Of a stretch of DNA of 64,000 nucleotides, positions 43,772-55,627 are shown piece after piece. The notes beneath the pieces are model-generated. The model searched no databases and was not told the DNA's origin. It saw only the letters and a program-made list of their open reading frames with translations. Numbering within the stretch: the stretch's first letter is position 1; every line of letters begins with the position of its first letter. The position numbers and the translations under genes were made by a program. The stretch covers positions 310,001 to 374,000 of the forward strand of contig JAALGH010000011.1 in assembly GCA_011800155.1 (NCBI GenBank), in the 5' to 3' direction. Origin of the DNA: Flammulina velutipes. Lineage: Eukaryota; Basidiomycota; Agaricomycetes; Agaricales; Physalacriaceae.

Positions 43772-45964
43772 ATGTCAACCGGTTCACCTTGTCCGCTAGT
43801 ATTCCCTGGCGACGATAACGACTTGGACAAAATCGGAAAGGAGATTGCTTTCCTAACGACTACTCTTAGAGCTTGTCGAAATGGACAGATTCAGTCTACG
43901 CCACAGGACCCAGACCTTCAGCTATTCCAACATTTGTCGACACTCGTCACGACAGGACATCGCGCCAACGCCGTCAGCGGACGCATCGAAGCCAATCAAA
44001 TCGTCTCGGTAGTAGTCACTCGTCCAGATGGCCAGGACACTGGAGGAACATGCAATAAAATTACGCCAACACAGCAAGGCAGAAAGCTTCTATCGAAATG
44101 GAAACATGCAAAGTACGTTATATGTAGCGGCGGTGGCATTCATCCTTCTGACGATAGTGACCTTTCAGAGACGATGTTACTTTCGACGAACACCTGCAGG
44201 AGGTAGCAGACATCCTACAATACATCACCACACGCGCCAACGAATATCCCCCTCCTACCCGTGAAGCCACTTCGAAGCGCATTGACCAAATGCTTTGTTT
44301 CATTCATCGTCGTGCACTCTCGAAGCTCGCAGCTCGTGTGGAAAACGCCGTTCGGCTCTGGGTCGAAGCCCCCTTTCATGCTGTTGCACGCTATTACAAC
44401 ATGTCCGCATCTCCAGCCCATGTGACCAGTACATCGTTCTCGTTGGACTGCTCTGCACAGACAGACGACAAATTAGATCGCGATGGACTCGGAAAGGATA
44501 CTTCGGGCCTATACCACGTCACTACCGCGAACGTAGGAAAGTGGGCGGCCTTCATCGATTCGCTTTTCAGCAAAATCCAAGAAATCGTGTTGACAAAAAG
44601 GTCCAGTCCATTGTCGTCGAGAGAAATCGTTCTTCTGGTGGATGCGATCAGCACGTTCAAGATGTTCATTGAAGAAAAGATGCTTATGTCGGCTATCTTC
44701 GAACCTGTGGGTTTAGAGGACATGCTGCACTTCCAATACACGAATAAGGCAAACAAGAAAAGTACGTCCTTTTCCCTCGTCTGGCGCCTGAACATTCGCG
44801 TTTACCCTACCTCCAGGTCCCTCTCATAACAATGGTACGAGTCAGTTTGTGCTTACTGGTCTGAAGCAAACCTACCCGCAGATAAGCACGGTGTTGCACA
44901 GCATGAAGCTTCGTCCAAGTCAGAACCCGATGGCGCCAGTATGTCATGCCCGTCTCAACTTCGTCATGTCACTGATGACCTGTAGAATCACTCAGCGACG
45001 ACGACGACGACTCGCTGGTTGATGATGACCGTACGAATATTTATTCCCCCTTGCCAATATTTTTTAAATAACGCCCCCTTCATAGAACCCGAGATATACA
45101 ACCTGATTGGGCGCAGCGCTCACATCCTGCGGTATTGTCGGACTATCACCGCATGGTATGAAGCAGTGCAAGTCATCGTGAAGAGCGCGCAGCGATACCC
45201 CAAGGTTTTGGATATCTACCACGTCAAAGCTCTCCCTCGTCAGCACGAATTGTCGGAGAGCGACGTGATTTCTTTCAAGGACCGGTATCTGGATTATTTC
45301 GCGTCCATGTCAGCCGACAGCCGTGAGAACGCGTTGAACTTCCTTGAGGATAGGTTAGGAAGCCAAGCCGCAGTGACGGCTGTCGTAAACACTGCGCAGA
45401 CCGCCATGGTGCACGCCGAAGCAACTGCAATCAGCCTCGCGTCCATCTCGAAATCGGGCGGGAGTTTTGGGAATGTCAGCTCATCAGAGGTGCAAACACT
45501 TTTCCTTGTGCGTTTCCTCCTCCTCTCGCATTATTCCTCTTATATTGCCAGCCGTCTTCGACGAAAATAACTATAGCAGCGAGTACGAAGTGCTGTCGAT
45601 CTTGCACGATGCTTGCGGGGATTATGGAGGAATATCTTGATGTCAAGTTTATTCTTCCTGGCACGCATGCTACTTTCTTCCCGTGGAGCCCTCCGCAAGG
45701 TGTCCCTCTAGATGCCCTCAAGGAGATGAGAGATAGGCTGTGTAACGTCTTCTGTGAAGTGGCGTGTTCCTTCACTTTGGCTCCAACCTCCCCCGCGTCG
45801 TCGACAATCGACCTTGATCATCACAGATTTAGTATGTGAATTTATCTTGCATAGATGTTATCTGATCCTACTACCACAATGTAGATGTCGCCACAGTGCT
45901 CTTGAGTGATTCTGACGATGATTCCGACGATGACACTAGGAATTCTTCCCCTTCGCCCTTGTAA
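43772..45964 (+). CDS. OTT_1508-like fungal deaminase
   Basis: Zinc-dependent deaminase of the family found in many fungi; the natural substrate is unknown, with nucleic acid or nucleotide inferred from the superfamily. A helical N-terminal region (IGKEIAFLTTTLRACR, then FDEHLQEVADILQYI) precedes an acidic linker (SLSDDDDDSLVDDD). The deaminase domain starts at PEIYNLIG. The catalytic HAE is in MVHAEATAI (about 45411-45425), and the zinc-binding KCCRSC appears only after removing the 45490-45551 intron. Then come EYLDVKFILPGTHATFFPW and SPPQGVPLDALKEMRDRL, typical of the family, and an acidic tail (LLSDSDDDSDDD). Introns also at 44113-44168 and 44762-44816, and shorter ones to 45091. All key residues are present. 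Confidence 0.82.
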
Positions 45965-46556
45965 CAGCTTGTAATTCAACCTTTTGTATTTATATATCCG
46001 CCGTTGCCAATGCACTGCTATTTGTAACGAATGGCTATGCGTGAATGCATTCATTCCGTTTGGACAGCAACAAATTTCACAAGCAAGATAATAGATTTGA
46101 TGTAGTAGATTACTCTCAACGTCGAGAGGCAAAGTCTGTCTCTAAAATTATCACGGCTGTTTCGGCCCACTCATGGTAGTCGAATGCATTATTCAGAGAT
46201 TTTCCGTCCCCTGAAAATACTAGTGCATGGACTTGCATGGATTACTGTGGCGCGATCTGTTGACTGATTGATGAGTCAGCAAGGACCCTTTGACCTTTTT
46301 TCCCAAAAACGATCAACCAAAGCGGAAGCATTTTGAGAGCTTGGTCTCCTAAATTTTGCTAGCCATCTGGAAGACGATCGGTACGCGTTTTCCTTCTTTC
46401 TCACCAACCACAACAATCTAATGCAATGCCAGGCTTCAACGACGAGCACGACGACGAGCACGACGATAGCACGGCTTCAACCGACGAACCATCACGCCAA
46501 CATCTACGAAGATATACCAGTAACCACGCATATAGTCGCCAGAGAACAGCAAGACG
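45965..46556. other. Intergenic
   Basis: No gene recognised. One TGTGGCGC octamer at 46246-46253. The repeated ACGACGAGCACGACG stretch near 46440-46460 lies in the 5' leader of the kinase gene. Confidence 0.35.
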
Positions 46557-48962
46557 ATGTCGAATAACGCATCTTCTTTACCGCCAACGTTCCTGGGCAT
46601 CGAGCTAGCCACCGACCAGCTGCGTGCCGTCATCCTCGACGAGCATCAAGAGCTCGTTTCAACGTGCACAATCGACTTTGACGCAGATCTGCCAGAGTAC
46701 GGCACCCAGGGTGGGATATTCGTCGCGCCCGGTGAGGCATGGACGACCCCCGTGGAGATGTGGGTACGCGGATTAGGTGTGTGTCGATTCGAACAGATCT
46801 CTATGTTTTTCGCTGAGATTCTTCGGTAGATATGCTGCTATCTCGACTGTCGACGTCCCATCCTCTTCATACCATCCGCTCAATTTCTGGTTGCGCCCTT
46901 CCGTCGCTTGTCTGGTGGAAATCCACGCCTCTTCCCGCGCTCTCCTCGCTCGATCCGGCTCTCCCGTTTCATGCCTACTTTGCCTCGTCTGCGTTCTCTC
47001 TTCCCCACACGTCTACGCGCGCAGAACCACTCAAAGATCAAATGCTCCGCGTACGGGAGGCATGGGGCAAGGAGGTTTGGGTACGGACCGGCAGAGTCCA
47101 AATCGCTAGTAAATTTCTGGAAAGTCTTATTGGCGGCCGGTGGGCAGGCATCGGAGAAGCAGAGGCCTGGGCCAGCGGCATGTACACATCAGGTGGTCCA
47201 CCTCCGACTGGTGGCAAGTGGGATGAGGAGAGTTTAGACATGGTTGGAGGCTCAAGGGAGGAAGGCAGGCGGGTCCGTGGCTGGCTGGGAGAGGTTCACA
47301 CTTACTCCCCGACCACCACGATCTCTAGGTATCTTGTCGAGCGATACGGTTTCAGGTCGGACACGATCGTCTCTCCATTCACGCTCGACGTACTTGCAAC
47401 GTACGCGGGACTATGTCCAGCACGAAACGACGCTGTCTTATGCTTTGGACCAACGGACGTCCTAGTGGCGGAGGTCGGCGAGGCTTGGCGGCCCGCGACA
47501 TCAGATTCTGGTGGACTTACTTTGGGCTTGAATCTGCCGCCTGGCTCGCATGCTAAAGTTGCGAGTGAAGGAGTGGAGACATGGAGTATCGTCCCACATC
47601 CGTGGCAGCTTCCTAACGAGGATAAGCGTTACCTCGTCATGATGCAAGGCCCAAATGCAGACGTCGCTCGTGCATTGGTACGGGACATGTACACGAAGAG
47701 TTGGAGCGCGTTCGACAGATTGGTCGCCATTGTCCCCCCTGGTGGAAGCATCGGGTAAGTCTGAAATTTCACTCTCACGCTCCTTCTAATAAGTAAACTA
47801 TAGGCTGGATGACAAACTGTTTGCTTTCTGGTCTCTCCCAACCATAACACGATTTGAAACTGGGGTTGTTGTTCAAGAATTCAGAGATTTGCGAGCCAAT
47901 CCCAGGTGCCTTGTGGAAAGCCAGCTTATCGCAATGCGCGTACGCTGGGGACGGGCAGTGGCCGCGGGATTGTTCGCCCCGGCCGTGGCAACTTCTACGA
48001 CCAGCGAAATTACAGCCCATAACCGTTATCCTCCCGGATCTCTTCAATTACCTCCTGCTCTTCCTTTCGACACAATTTCCTCTCATCTGCCTGATCGGAT
48101 TCTCTGCACTGGGGCGGCTGCTAACTTCCCAAGTATTGCCAACGTTCTTTGCGACGTTTTTGGGAAGAGGGTTTATGTTGGGATGAGTCAGGTATGGTCT
48201 CTTGGCTGTGTTTCCATCCAACGGACTGACGTGTCTTTCCTCCCAGGTTGACTCTGCCCAAATCTCACCACATCGGAATGCTCCAGCGCGTGGTTTCCCC
48301 GGTCGCGCAGCGTTCGGTTGCGCCCTCGTTGCACGATGGGCTTGGAGCCACCATACCAATTCGGTTCCTAAACTCGATGCTGCACTCCCCGTCCGTGGGC
48401 CATTCGAATCTCTGACTCACGCCGTTTACTCCGCGCGATGGGAAAAGAGCGGTGGAACATGGGCAAGGACTAATGTTAGCACTGGGACGGGGACGAATAC
48501 GCCTACGCGCGCGACCTCCGCCCAATACTCATCTGGTCCTGGCACTCCTGGTTTGACGACGCCCGCTGCTTATAGTGGGTACTCCAGGGGATCAACCCCT
48601 ACTCTGCAGGCGCCTTCGCCTTCGTTGGGATTGACTCCAGGCATGTTCTCTTTGAACAGTCCCCCGCCAGGCAATAATCATGCTGAAGGGACAGAGAATG
48701 CGAATTCGGGAACAAGTGCGTTGGTGCCGATTAGCGCGTTGCCTATTATGTACCCATCTGCTACGCTATCGAGCAAAGATGGTGAGTTTCTCAGCGTTTA
48801 CTGTCGCGGTATTTTACTGATGGTTGGATGGATTCAGCGGACTTGGACCTTGCCCAAGCCGGTTTGGCGCGTGTGGCGGATGCGGACCATGATGCGTTTT
48901 TAGGGTACGCCAGTGTGGTTGGGGAATGGGTGAGGTTAGAAGGGGTTGTCCGACGTGGATGA
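46557..48962 (+). CDS. FGGY-family carbohydrate kinase, xylulokinase type
   Basis: Phosphorylates D-xylulose to xylulose 5-phosphate, feeding the pentose phosphate pathway; assignment by family. Exons begin at 46557-46776, then 46830-47754, then from about 47805 onward. N-terminal LGIELATDQLRAVILDE, DLPEYGTQGGIF and VAPGEAWTTPVEMW match the sugar-kinase fold. SLVWWKSTPLPALSSLDP and LRVREAWGKEVWVRTGRVQ follow. The C-terminal half has YTKSWSAFDRLVAIVPPGGSIGLDDKL, FRDLRANPRCLVESQLIAMR, CTGAAANFPSIANVL and DSAQISPHRNAPARGFPGRAAFG. A Ser/Thr/Pro-rich insertion of about 100 residues (48450-48740) interrupts the end of the domain. The last exon closes at TGA 48962. Confidence 0.88.
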
Positions 48963-49332
48963 ATGTTGTTTTCATTTTGATTTCATTGCTCTTGTTTACC
49001 CCCCCTTCTGCGTTATCTACTACATACCTTTATTTATCTATCCGAGAACGTCAAAAGCCCCAGCAACTGGGCGGCATGGATACCCTCATCAAAGAAACTT
49101 TACATATGAACTAAAAGATAGCTTACAGCGTCGTATATATACAATCCTTTTATTTATTAGCAAGCTTTGTTTGTTTGTTTCGTGGCTCTTCCGAGTCGTT
49201 GTGTGGCGTAGTAAATGTATTAATTATTGCAACAGTGATGTGGTGCGAATGCTAGAAACCTGATGAACGAGAGTGGGACGGATTGCACATCATGTAGGCT
49301 TAGCGCAACTGCCAAAAGTTTCGAACATATCA
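48963..49332. other. 3' flank of the kinase gene
   Basis: AT-rich, no coding signal. It borders the duplicated element that starts near 49333. Confidence 0.35.
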
Positions 49333-50895
49333 TTTCGACCACCGTCCTTGCCTCACGTTTCCCAGAGAGCCAAAGAAATTCTCATACACGTGTTAGATCT
49401 CCGCAACACTGCTCGAAGAGCTTGAGGAATTGCATAGACAGCCTTTGCCCTCGACGCTGCATCGATTTATTACGTAATACCTCGAAGTTAGAGTCCTTCA
49501 GCCTTCAAGCAGCTCGTCCTGACATTTTTGAGGCTTGTAAAAAATGTATTAAAGTATGTTATACCAAATAGATGAATTACTGAGCAGTAACCGTGAATTT
49601 TTCCTGCGGGATAGTCTTTGGACGGATCAAAGAGGCTATATTGAGTGCTCACGACGTTCTCCTCAACCATTCATTCAAGAAATACCACGAGGGTCCAATA
49701 ATACATCTATCATATAAATAGTCGTTTTGAGTATTTTTTTCGGCCTGGAAGGTACTGGCTTCCAGGAGATACTCAGTAATTATGTAGATTGTATGAAATC
49801 GGGAAAGGCCGTGTTACTGAGTGAGTAAAAAGCATACTCTGCCTATTAAATAATGATATACGCCTAAGGACGCGTAGACCGATTTTTTTGTCGTCTGAAA
49901 TATGTCAGGATGAATCTGGAGAACTGTGGCGGACCCGAATCAAGGTAAATCCCCAGTAGCTCAAGGCGATGGTTTACAGACCGGTAAAAATGCTCTAAAT
50001 CTCTCTCAATAACATAGTTGTATTCCTATCCTATCGTAGTATTTTTGAATGGATAGTTGAGGAGAGCGTTGAATGAAGTGCTCGAAATAACTATTTGGAT
50101 CTTTCAGATTATTTCGACTGCCGTGCCCGCCTCACGCTTCCCAGGCAGCCGAAGAAATTGTCAAAGACGTATTTGAACAGCTGTGGTAATTTTACAGGCA
50201 AGCCTTTGGCTCTCGACGCTGCACATACTTATTACGTAATAACTCGACGGACCCTTCAGCGCTTCAGCTGTCGAGGACATCGTCCTGACATTTTTGAGCC
50301 TTGTAAAAGTGCTTCGAAGGATATCATACCGAATAGATGAATTACTAAGCAGTAACCACGAATTTTGAGAGCGGAGTAGTCTCTGGACGGATCGAAGAGG
50401 CTATTTCGAGTGCTCCCGACGTACTCCTCAATCATCCACTCAAAAATACTACGAGGAGACAAGCACACGTCCATCATGTATAGAGCCTTTTTGAGTATTT
50501 ATTTGGCCTGGAATGTACTGGCTTCCAGGAGATATGCAGTAATTATGTAGACTGTATACAACCATGATAAGCCTCGATCATGAAGATTGCTGCTTGAGTA
50601 AGATGTGTAAGATCTGCCTATTAAATAACAATCCGCCTGAAGATGTTTAGACCTATTTTTCTGTCGTCTGAAATATGTCAGGATGAATCTGGAGAACTGT
50701 GGTGGACCCGAATCAAGGTAAATCCCCAGTAGCTCAAGGCGATATTCTACAGACCGGTAAAAATGCTCTAAAGCTCTATGAATAGCATGGTTATATTCCT
50801 ATCTTATCTTAGTATTTTGAATGGATAGTTGAGGAGAGCGTTGGATGAAGTGCTCGACATAACGGAATGGATCTTCCAGAGCCTGGTCTGCATGC
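49333..50895 (-). repeat. Two direct copies (~770 bp each) of a decayed coding element
   Basis: Bases about 49333-50107 and 50108-50895 align along their length with a period of 765-773 bp. On the minus strand both encode the same degraded protein: HFYRSVxxRLELLGIYLDSG with PPQFSRFILTYFRRQK (49881-49991 and 50661-50764), and SLFDPSxDYxAxKIxGYC with VIHLFG (about 49560-49670 and 50330-50440). In-frame stops and frame changes separate these pieces, so neither copy is functional. The protein stretches are better conserved than the sequence between them. I do not recognise the family; no F-box, reverse transcriptase or transposase motif is visible. Confidence 0.7.
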
Positions 50896-50896
50896 A

Positions 50897-51050
50897 AAGA
50901 TTAAGGGATACTGCTCAGTAATTCATCCATTGGCTATTAGATATTTTACTGCACTTTATAAGCTTAAACAAGGTCGGGACGAGCTCTTCGAAGGCTGAAG
51001 GACGCTTTGGCTACTTTCGACTTATTACGTAATAATACACTCGAATTGAC
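50897..51050 (+). repeat. Inverted fragment of the same decayed element
   Basis: On the plus strand this stretch encodes KIKGYCSVIHPLAIRYFTAL, the counterpart of the minus-strand KIHGYCSVIHLFGITYF of the first copy. The part GAGCTCTTCGAAGGCTGAAGGAC is the reverse complement of the copy-1 end near 49490-49530. So a third, partial copy lies head-to-head with the other two. Confidence 0.65.
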
Positions 51051-51289
51051 CGTCGAGAGTCTCCAAAATTACCACTACGGTTAGAGCCCTCTTATTATTA
51101 TTGAATGCATTCTTCGCAGTGTTTTCAGCTGCCTAGAAAGCGTGAGGGGAGCGAAATGCCCATTTTAGTGACGTTCGGAGGTTTTAGCTCTTTTTGGATG
51201 CCACCGCAATTGGCAATTCCGGCGATCTCTCCTTTTCTACATACGACAAGCTCAACGTTCGCGCCGACGACGGGCGACGATAACGACTA

Positions 51290-53784
51290 ATGGCCACACT
51301 GCCGCGCGCAGCCAAATCTCCGTCCAGCTCTACCTTTCGTCCGCAGTCTGAATTCGATGCTGGTATCAATGGATCTAATGCCTGGATGGAACATCTCGAG
51401 GGAGGTTCCATTCATTCCACCGACGACAACGACAACGCCGACGTAGACGCCGTCAATTCCTGCCCAGCACGAGCACTTTACGACTTTGAAGGCAAGGCGG
51501 AATTTCGAGAGCTTTCTGTTGAAGCGGGCGATGAAATAGAGGTCATCAAGGAGGATCTTGCGGATGGCTGGAGTCTCGTGAAGGACGCTTCCAACGAGAT
51601 TGGCCTACTTCCAAGAGCATACTACACAGTTCGTTGTCATTAATTTGGCTATCTACGGTTGTATACTAATTAAATCAGTTCACGATAGACTTTACTTCGT
51701 CTCCAGAGTCAGCGTCTGACTTTCATTCACGACGGCGGGAACGGGAGGCGTCGACCAGCACCATCACACCTACAAACAGCACTATAGTATCGCCCATAGT
51801 TCCGCAGAACACCGGCGACTGGTCATTTCCCAGTTTCCGTCAAAGCCTGTTGGGAGGCAAGAGTCTAAACCGTTTCTCCAGCTTTGTAACGAGTGGTGCA
51901 GAGGAATTCGTCCTCAAGGGAAATGCGCAAGACGCCCTCGTTACAGACTCTACTTTCAGCCACCACGAAAAGCTGCCTAGCGTGGACGACGACGACGACG
52001 AAGACAGCAATCGGCAGAGCGTCGTCGACATCGACCGCCATTTTGTCGATGCTACCCATGCATGGAAAGAGAAACTCCCGCCTTTCCGTGTGCTTGTGCA
52101 TTCCCCTTCCAAACGAACATCATCCCTTTCTGGAGCATTCACCATATTCAACGTGACCTCGCTCTTCAGCATTCCAACTGCCAACCCCGACGAACAGCCG
52201 GCAACCCGGATAACCGTCCAACGACGCTATTCGCAGTTCGTTGTCTTGCATACTGCATTGACTCGACGCTTACCTGGTATCGCACTGCCCCCGCTACCTG
52301 AAAAGCAATACTCGGGTCGGTTTAGCGAAGACTTCGTTGAGGCCAGACGCGGAGACCTGGAACGGTATATCAACCGAGTTGTTAGACATCCCCTTGCTCG
52401 ATACGCTGAGGTCGTCACCTTCTTCCTCAGTTGCGAGAACGATACAGTGAGTGCCTCATGTTTGCCAATCCACTGAATCTCATATAATGCACAAGGAATG
52501 GAAACGCCTTGTCCCCCAACACTTATCATTACCGGCAGCTGGACCAGCTTTCTACGCGCAGGTGTTCCATCCTGCTTTCAATCTTGACTTGGAAGACGCC
52601 GAGGAAGCTGTAAACCGCTTTGACACCCACACGCGTGCTGTTGGGAAAGGTGTCCAAGGCCTGAGGAATATATTTGGTGGAGTGAGAGAGGCAAGGATAG
52701 GTGAGTCTATCATCCTACTCACGCCGTTGTATTCACATTCCCCTTCCAGAGATGTCCAAAGCCGAGCGGTTACTATCATATTCTCTACTCTCCTTAATTA
52801 CATCGAAACCACTCGCATCTGCTCCAACCACCGGCGTTGTGGAGGAAGACAATCACTACAATTCAAAGGATGCCGGGCTGCACAATGCAGATGGGGCTTG
52901 GTGTTGGCGAGAAAACTGCCAAAGTGAAAATCGTCTGCTTTGTCTGGTGCATCCCACTGAACCGTCGCAGATTGCCTCAAGCTGAGCAAGGCCATGCAAA
53001 AGACTAGCGAAGCCCTCCAGAGTGTAGCAGATCTCTATGACGATCACGTTCGTTATCAAGTTACGCCTTCTGATTACTTCGGCTTAAATGGGAATCTCAG
53101 GCGCGAAGAACACAATTGGCTACCCACGAGGTCTTGAAAGGCGTGGCGCACCCCTCATCGCTGTACCAAGTGCGCCCAGATCAAAGTGAATACATTCTGG
53201 TGTCTGATTGCTGAATAGGGTGTTGTTCAAACACATCGGTCTACATTGACCCGCTATCGGGATGCAATGAACGATGGACATGTCAGTTCTGATATCAATT
53301 TCGCAGACGACACTGACATTCATATTCCATCAGGCCGATCATGACATGGCCGCCCGCTGTGAGACTGTACTCAACACAACGATGGCCGAGATGGAGACCT
53401 ACCACACCCAGAAACACGAAGATTTCTCCACGCTGACGAAAGAGCATCTCGATGGTGAGATCGCGTTTTATGAACAGGTTAGTTGTCGTTCGTGTATGAT
53501 ATACTGTGCTCATGTCCTTGGAGGTGCTCTATCGGTTACGATCCGCTCGTGGCTATTTCGACACACCGCAGTACGATTCGTTGGCGCGGTCGGCGAGGCA
53601 GCCGTCGATCTATGAGCGAGAATTGGAAAATCCACGTTTGGGGGCACAACCTCTTCCCCAGCCCTGTCCACACGTCTTTGATAGTGCGCCTATGCGGCCT
53701 GTGAGTGTGGCTATTCAGGAGGGGGTGGGAATGATTCTGGGGCCGTCTGCTACGAGAGGGAGCGTATTTGGGAGATTCTGGTAA
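51290..53784 (+). CDS. SH3-PX domain sorting nexin (SNX9-like), probable BAR C-terminus
   Basis: Membrane-trafficking protein that binds phosphoinositides and probably bends membranes. An N-terminal SH3 domain (ARALYDFEGKAEFRELSVEAGDEI, then DGWSLVKDASNEIGLLPRAYY) lies at about residues 60-115. After a Ser-rich linker the PX domain has ITVQRRYSQFVVLHTALTRRLPGIALPPLPEKQYSGRFSEDFVEARRGDLERYINRVVRHP cut by no intron, centred at 52230-52400. The following exons (52500-53620) encode long helices (AERLLSYSLLSLI, AMQKTSEALQSVADLYDDH, AARCETVLNTTMAEMETYH) consistent with BAR. The last exon, after a GTTAGT intron near 53480-53527, ends GRFW-stop. Start ATG 51290. Exon borders in the BAR part are approximate. 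Confidence 0.82.
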
Positions 53785-54384
53785 TGGAAAGGTTTACGAC
53801 GGACAACAGCATTTATGACTCTATTTACACATTTACGCGCGTGGGTATGGTATTGTACTTCCTAGTAATTCGAGGCTGTGGCGTGGATATACCCGAAACT
53901 TGTTTTGACCAAGGAACCCGGTCAGGATCCAGCGAATCGGTGGCGCCCAAGGCGGTGGCGGTAGTAAGATAATGTCACGCGAGTCTGAACGCCTCGCTGA
54001 GTTATAGTTTTGGGATTTAGAGATCGTCAGGCCCGGTCAGGTACCATCTTTAGAGCGGCTTTTGTGGCGTAACACAATTGCGTGGAAAGATCGATCGATG
54101 TTATGGATGACTGCAGTATCCGCTATGGTTAACGGCTAGATCCATGGCATCTCAGCGCACACATTCTCTCTCATTCTCTCGGCAGTGCCGGGTCTCCATC
54201 ATTGTGCGAGAGGAGATCATGTCAACCTCTTTGCAAATGAACGCACTGATGGGCGCCGATATTCCTTGGGAAAAGACCTTAAATTTAAGTTACAACCCTT
54301 TAAAAAGTCCGTCAAAACAATAACTGGGGCATACTATACAAGTCATGGCAAATATCGTAAAGAACACGGCCCGTGTCCTCAATA
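53785..54384. other. Convergent 3' flanks
   Basis: About 600 bp between the ends of the sorting nexin gene and the alpha/beta hydrolase gene. No coding signal recognised. Confidence 0.35.
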
Positions 54385-55627
54385 TCAATCCTCATCCATA
54401 TCGCGATCCCATCCAGCTTTCACTAAAGCCTCCTCGAAGGGGCTAGTTACAGATGCGGGTGGCGCTGGGAGTGAGGTGGGGGTGCTTTTGAGGAGGAAGT
54501 CATACAAGATAGGGTTCACTCTGTATAAAAAAACTTGAGCGACGTCAAGGACACGAAAAGAACGAGGCGTACTGAGCGGGATTGGTGATCGAGCCAAAAT
54601 GTGGCGCATCCGGGATCGTCTCCAACGACGCTTTGACGCCAGCTCCCTGCAGTTGGTGCAAGAACTTCTCTGAATATTCTAGAGTGTACGCAATATCCGC
54701 CATGCAGTGAAGCATCTTGACGGGCATGGTCAATTTAGCGAGGTCCGCCTGGGGGTGCTCCTTGCGCTCCGTGAATAATTTGACAGTACAGGTGGTGAAC
54801 CAGTCAAGGTCTTTCACTGTCCAGTTCTTAGCAGCGCTCGGCACGTTTATGGCCGTCATACTGCGAAGGGATGATAATGTAAGAGAGAGGTTGCGATATA
54901 AGAAGGGCCAACGTACGCATTGAGCAAGCTTGACTGTTGGTTATTGTAGCCAAGTTGAAGGCAACCATGAACGGCGTCTTGAAGGGCCAGCTCGTCGCCA
55001 CTCTTGAGACCCTCTATCCAGTAGTCACATATTTCCTGTCGGCCTTCTGCGACTTCTGTTGGCTGACGAGGGGGTTAATATGGGCGGGAACGTGTTGTAG
55101 ACTCTACGAACCTCTTCGAGGCCAAGGGGGGAGATCAAGAATAAGGATAGGACTTTCTTGGGCTGGGAGACAGCAAGCTGGAGGGCGATAATCGTTCCCA
55201 TCGAGAGGCCGACTACGTGACATGGCGGGAGCTTCAACGCATCCTATAGAATGGATAAATGGCATGAAAGGGAATAATCATCGTCGAAACACACCATGAA
55301 CTTTGAAACATCTTCCGCCGCTGCTTCCTGTCCGTACTTCTTCGCCTTTCCTCCGGTCTCCCCATGACCTCGTAGATCTAGAGTGACGAGATTGAACCTC
55401 CGAATATTGGGATCATTGAATTGGGCTGAACAAGAGTCAGCGATGGGGGGTTGCGATAAGAAATGTGGCGCACGTTGGAAGATCTCCTTAGCGATATAGA
55501 CAGGGTGGATGAAAAGGACAGTGGGGAGTGCTGCATCGATGTGTTTTGCATTGGCTTTAGCGGGCGTAGAGATGACATAGGAGAACGAGAGAGTGCCAGT
55601 GCTAGATTTGACTTTAACGGAGGGCAT
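54385..55627 (-). CDS. Alpha/beta hydrolase fold protein
   Basis: Serine hydrolase with unknown substrate. The first exon (from ATG 55627) contains LPTVLFIHPVYIAKE (oxyanion region) and NLVTLDLRGHGETGG. The next exon has LPPCHVVGLSMGTIIALQLA, whose GLSMG carries the nucleophile Ser. Later exons give DYWIEGLKSGDELALQDAVHGCLQ, LTMPVKMLHCMADIAYTLEYSEKF (acid region) and ETIPDAPHFGSI (catalytic His). The last exon ends DRDMDED-stop at 54385. Four or so introns of about 50 nt. Start choice: the second possible Met (MPSVKVKSSTG) is the only true ATG at the beginning of the frame. Typical length for the family. Confidence 0.82.
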
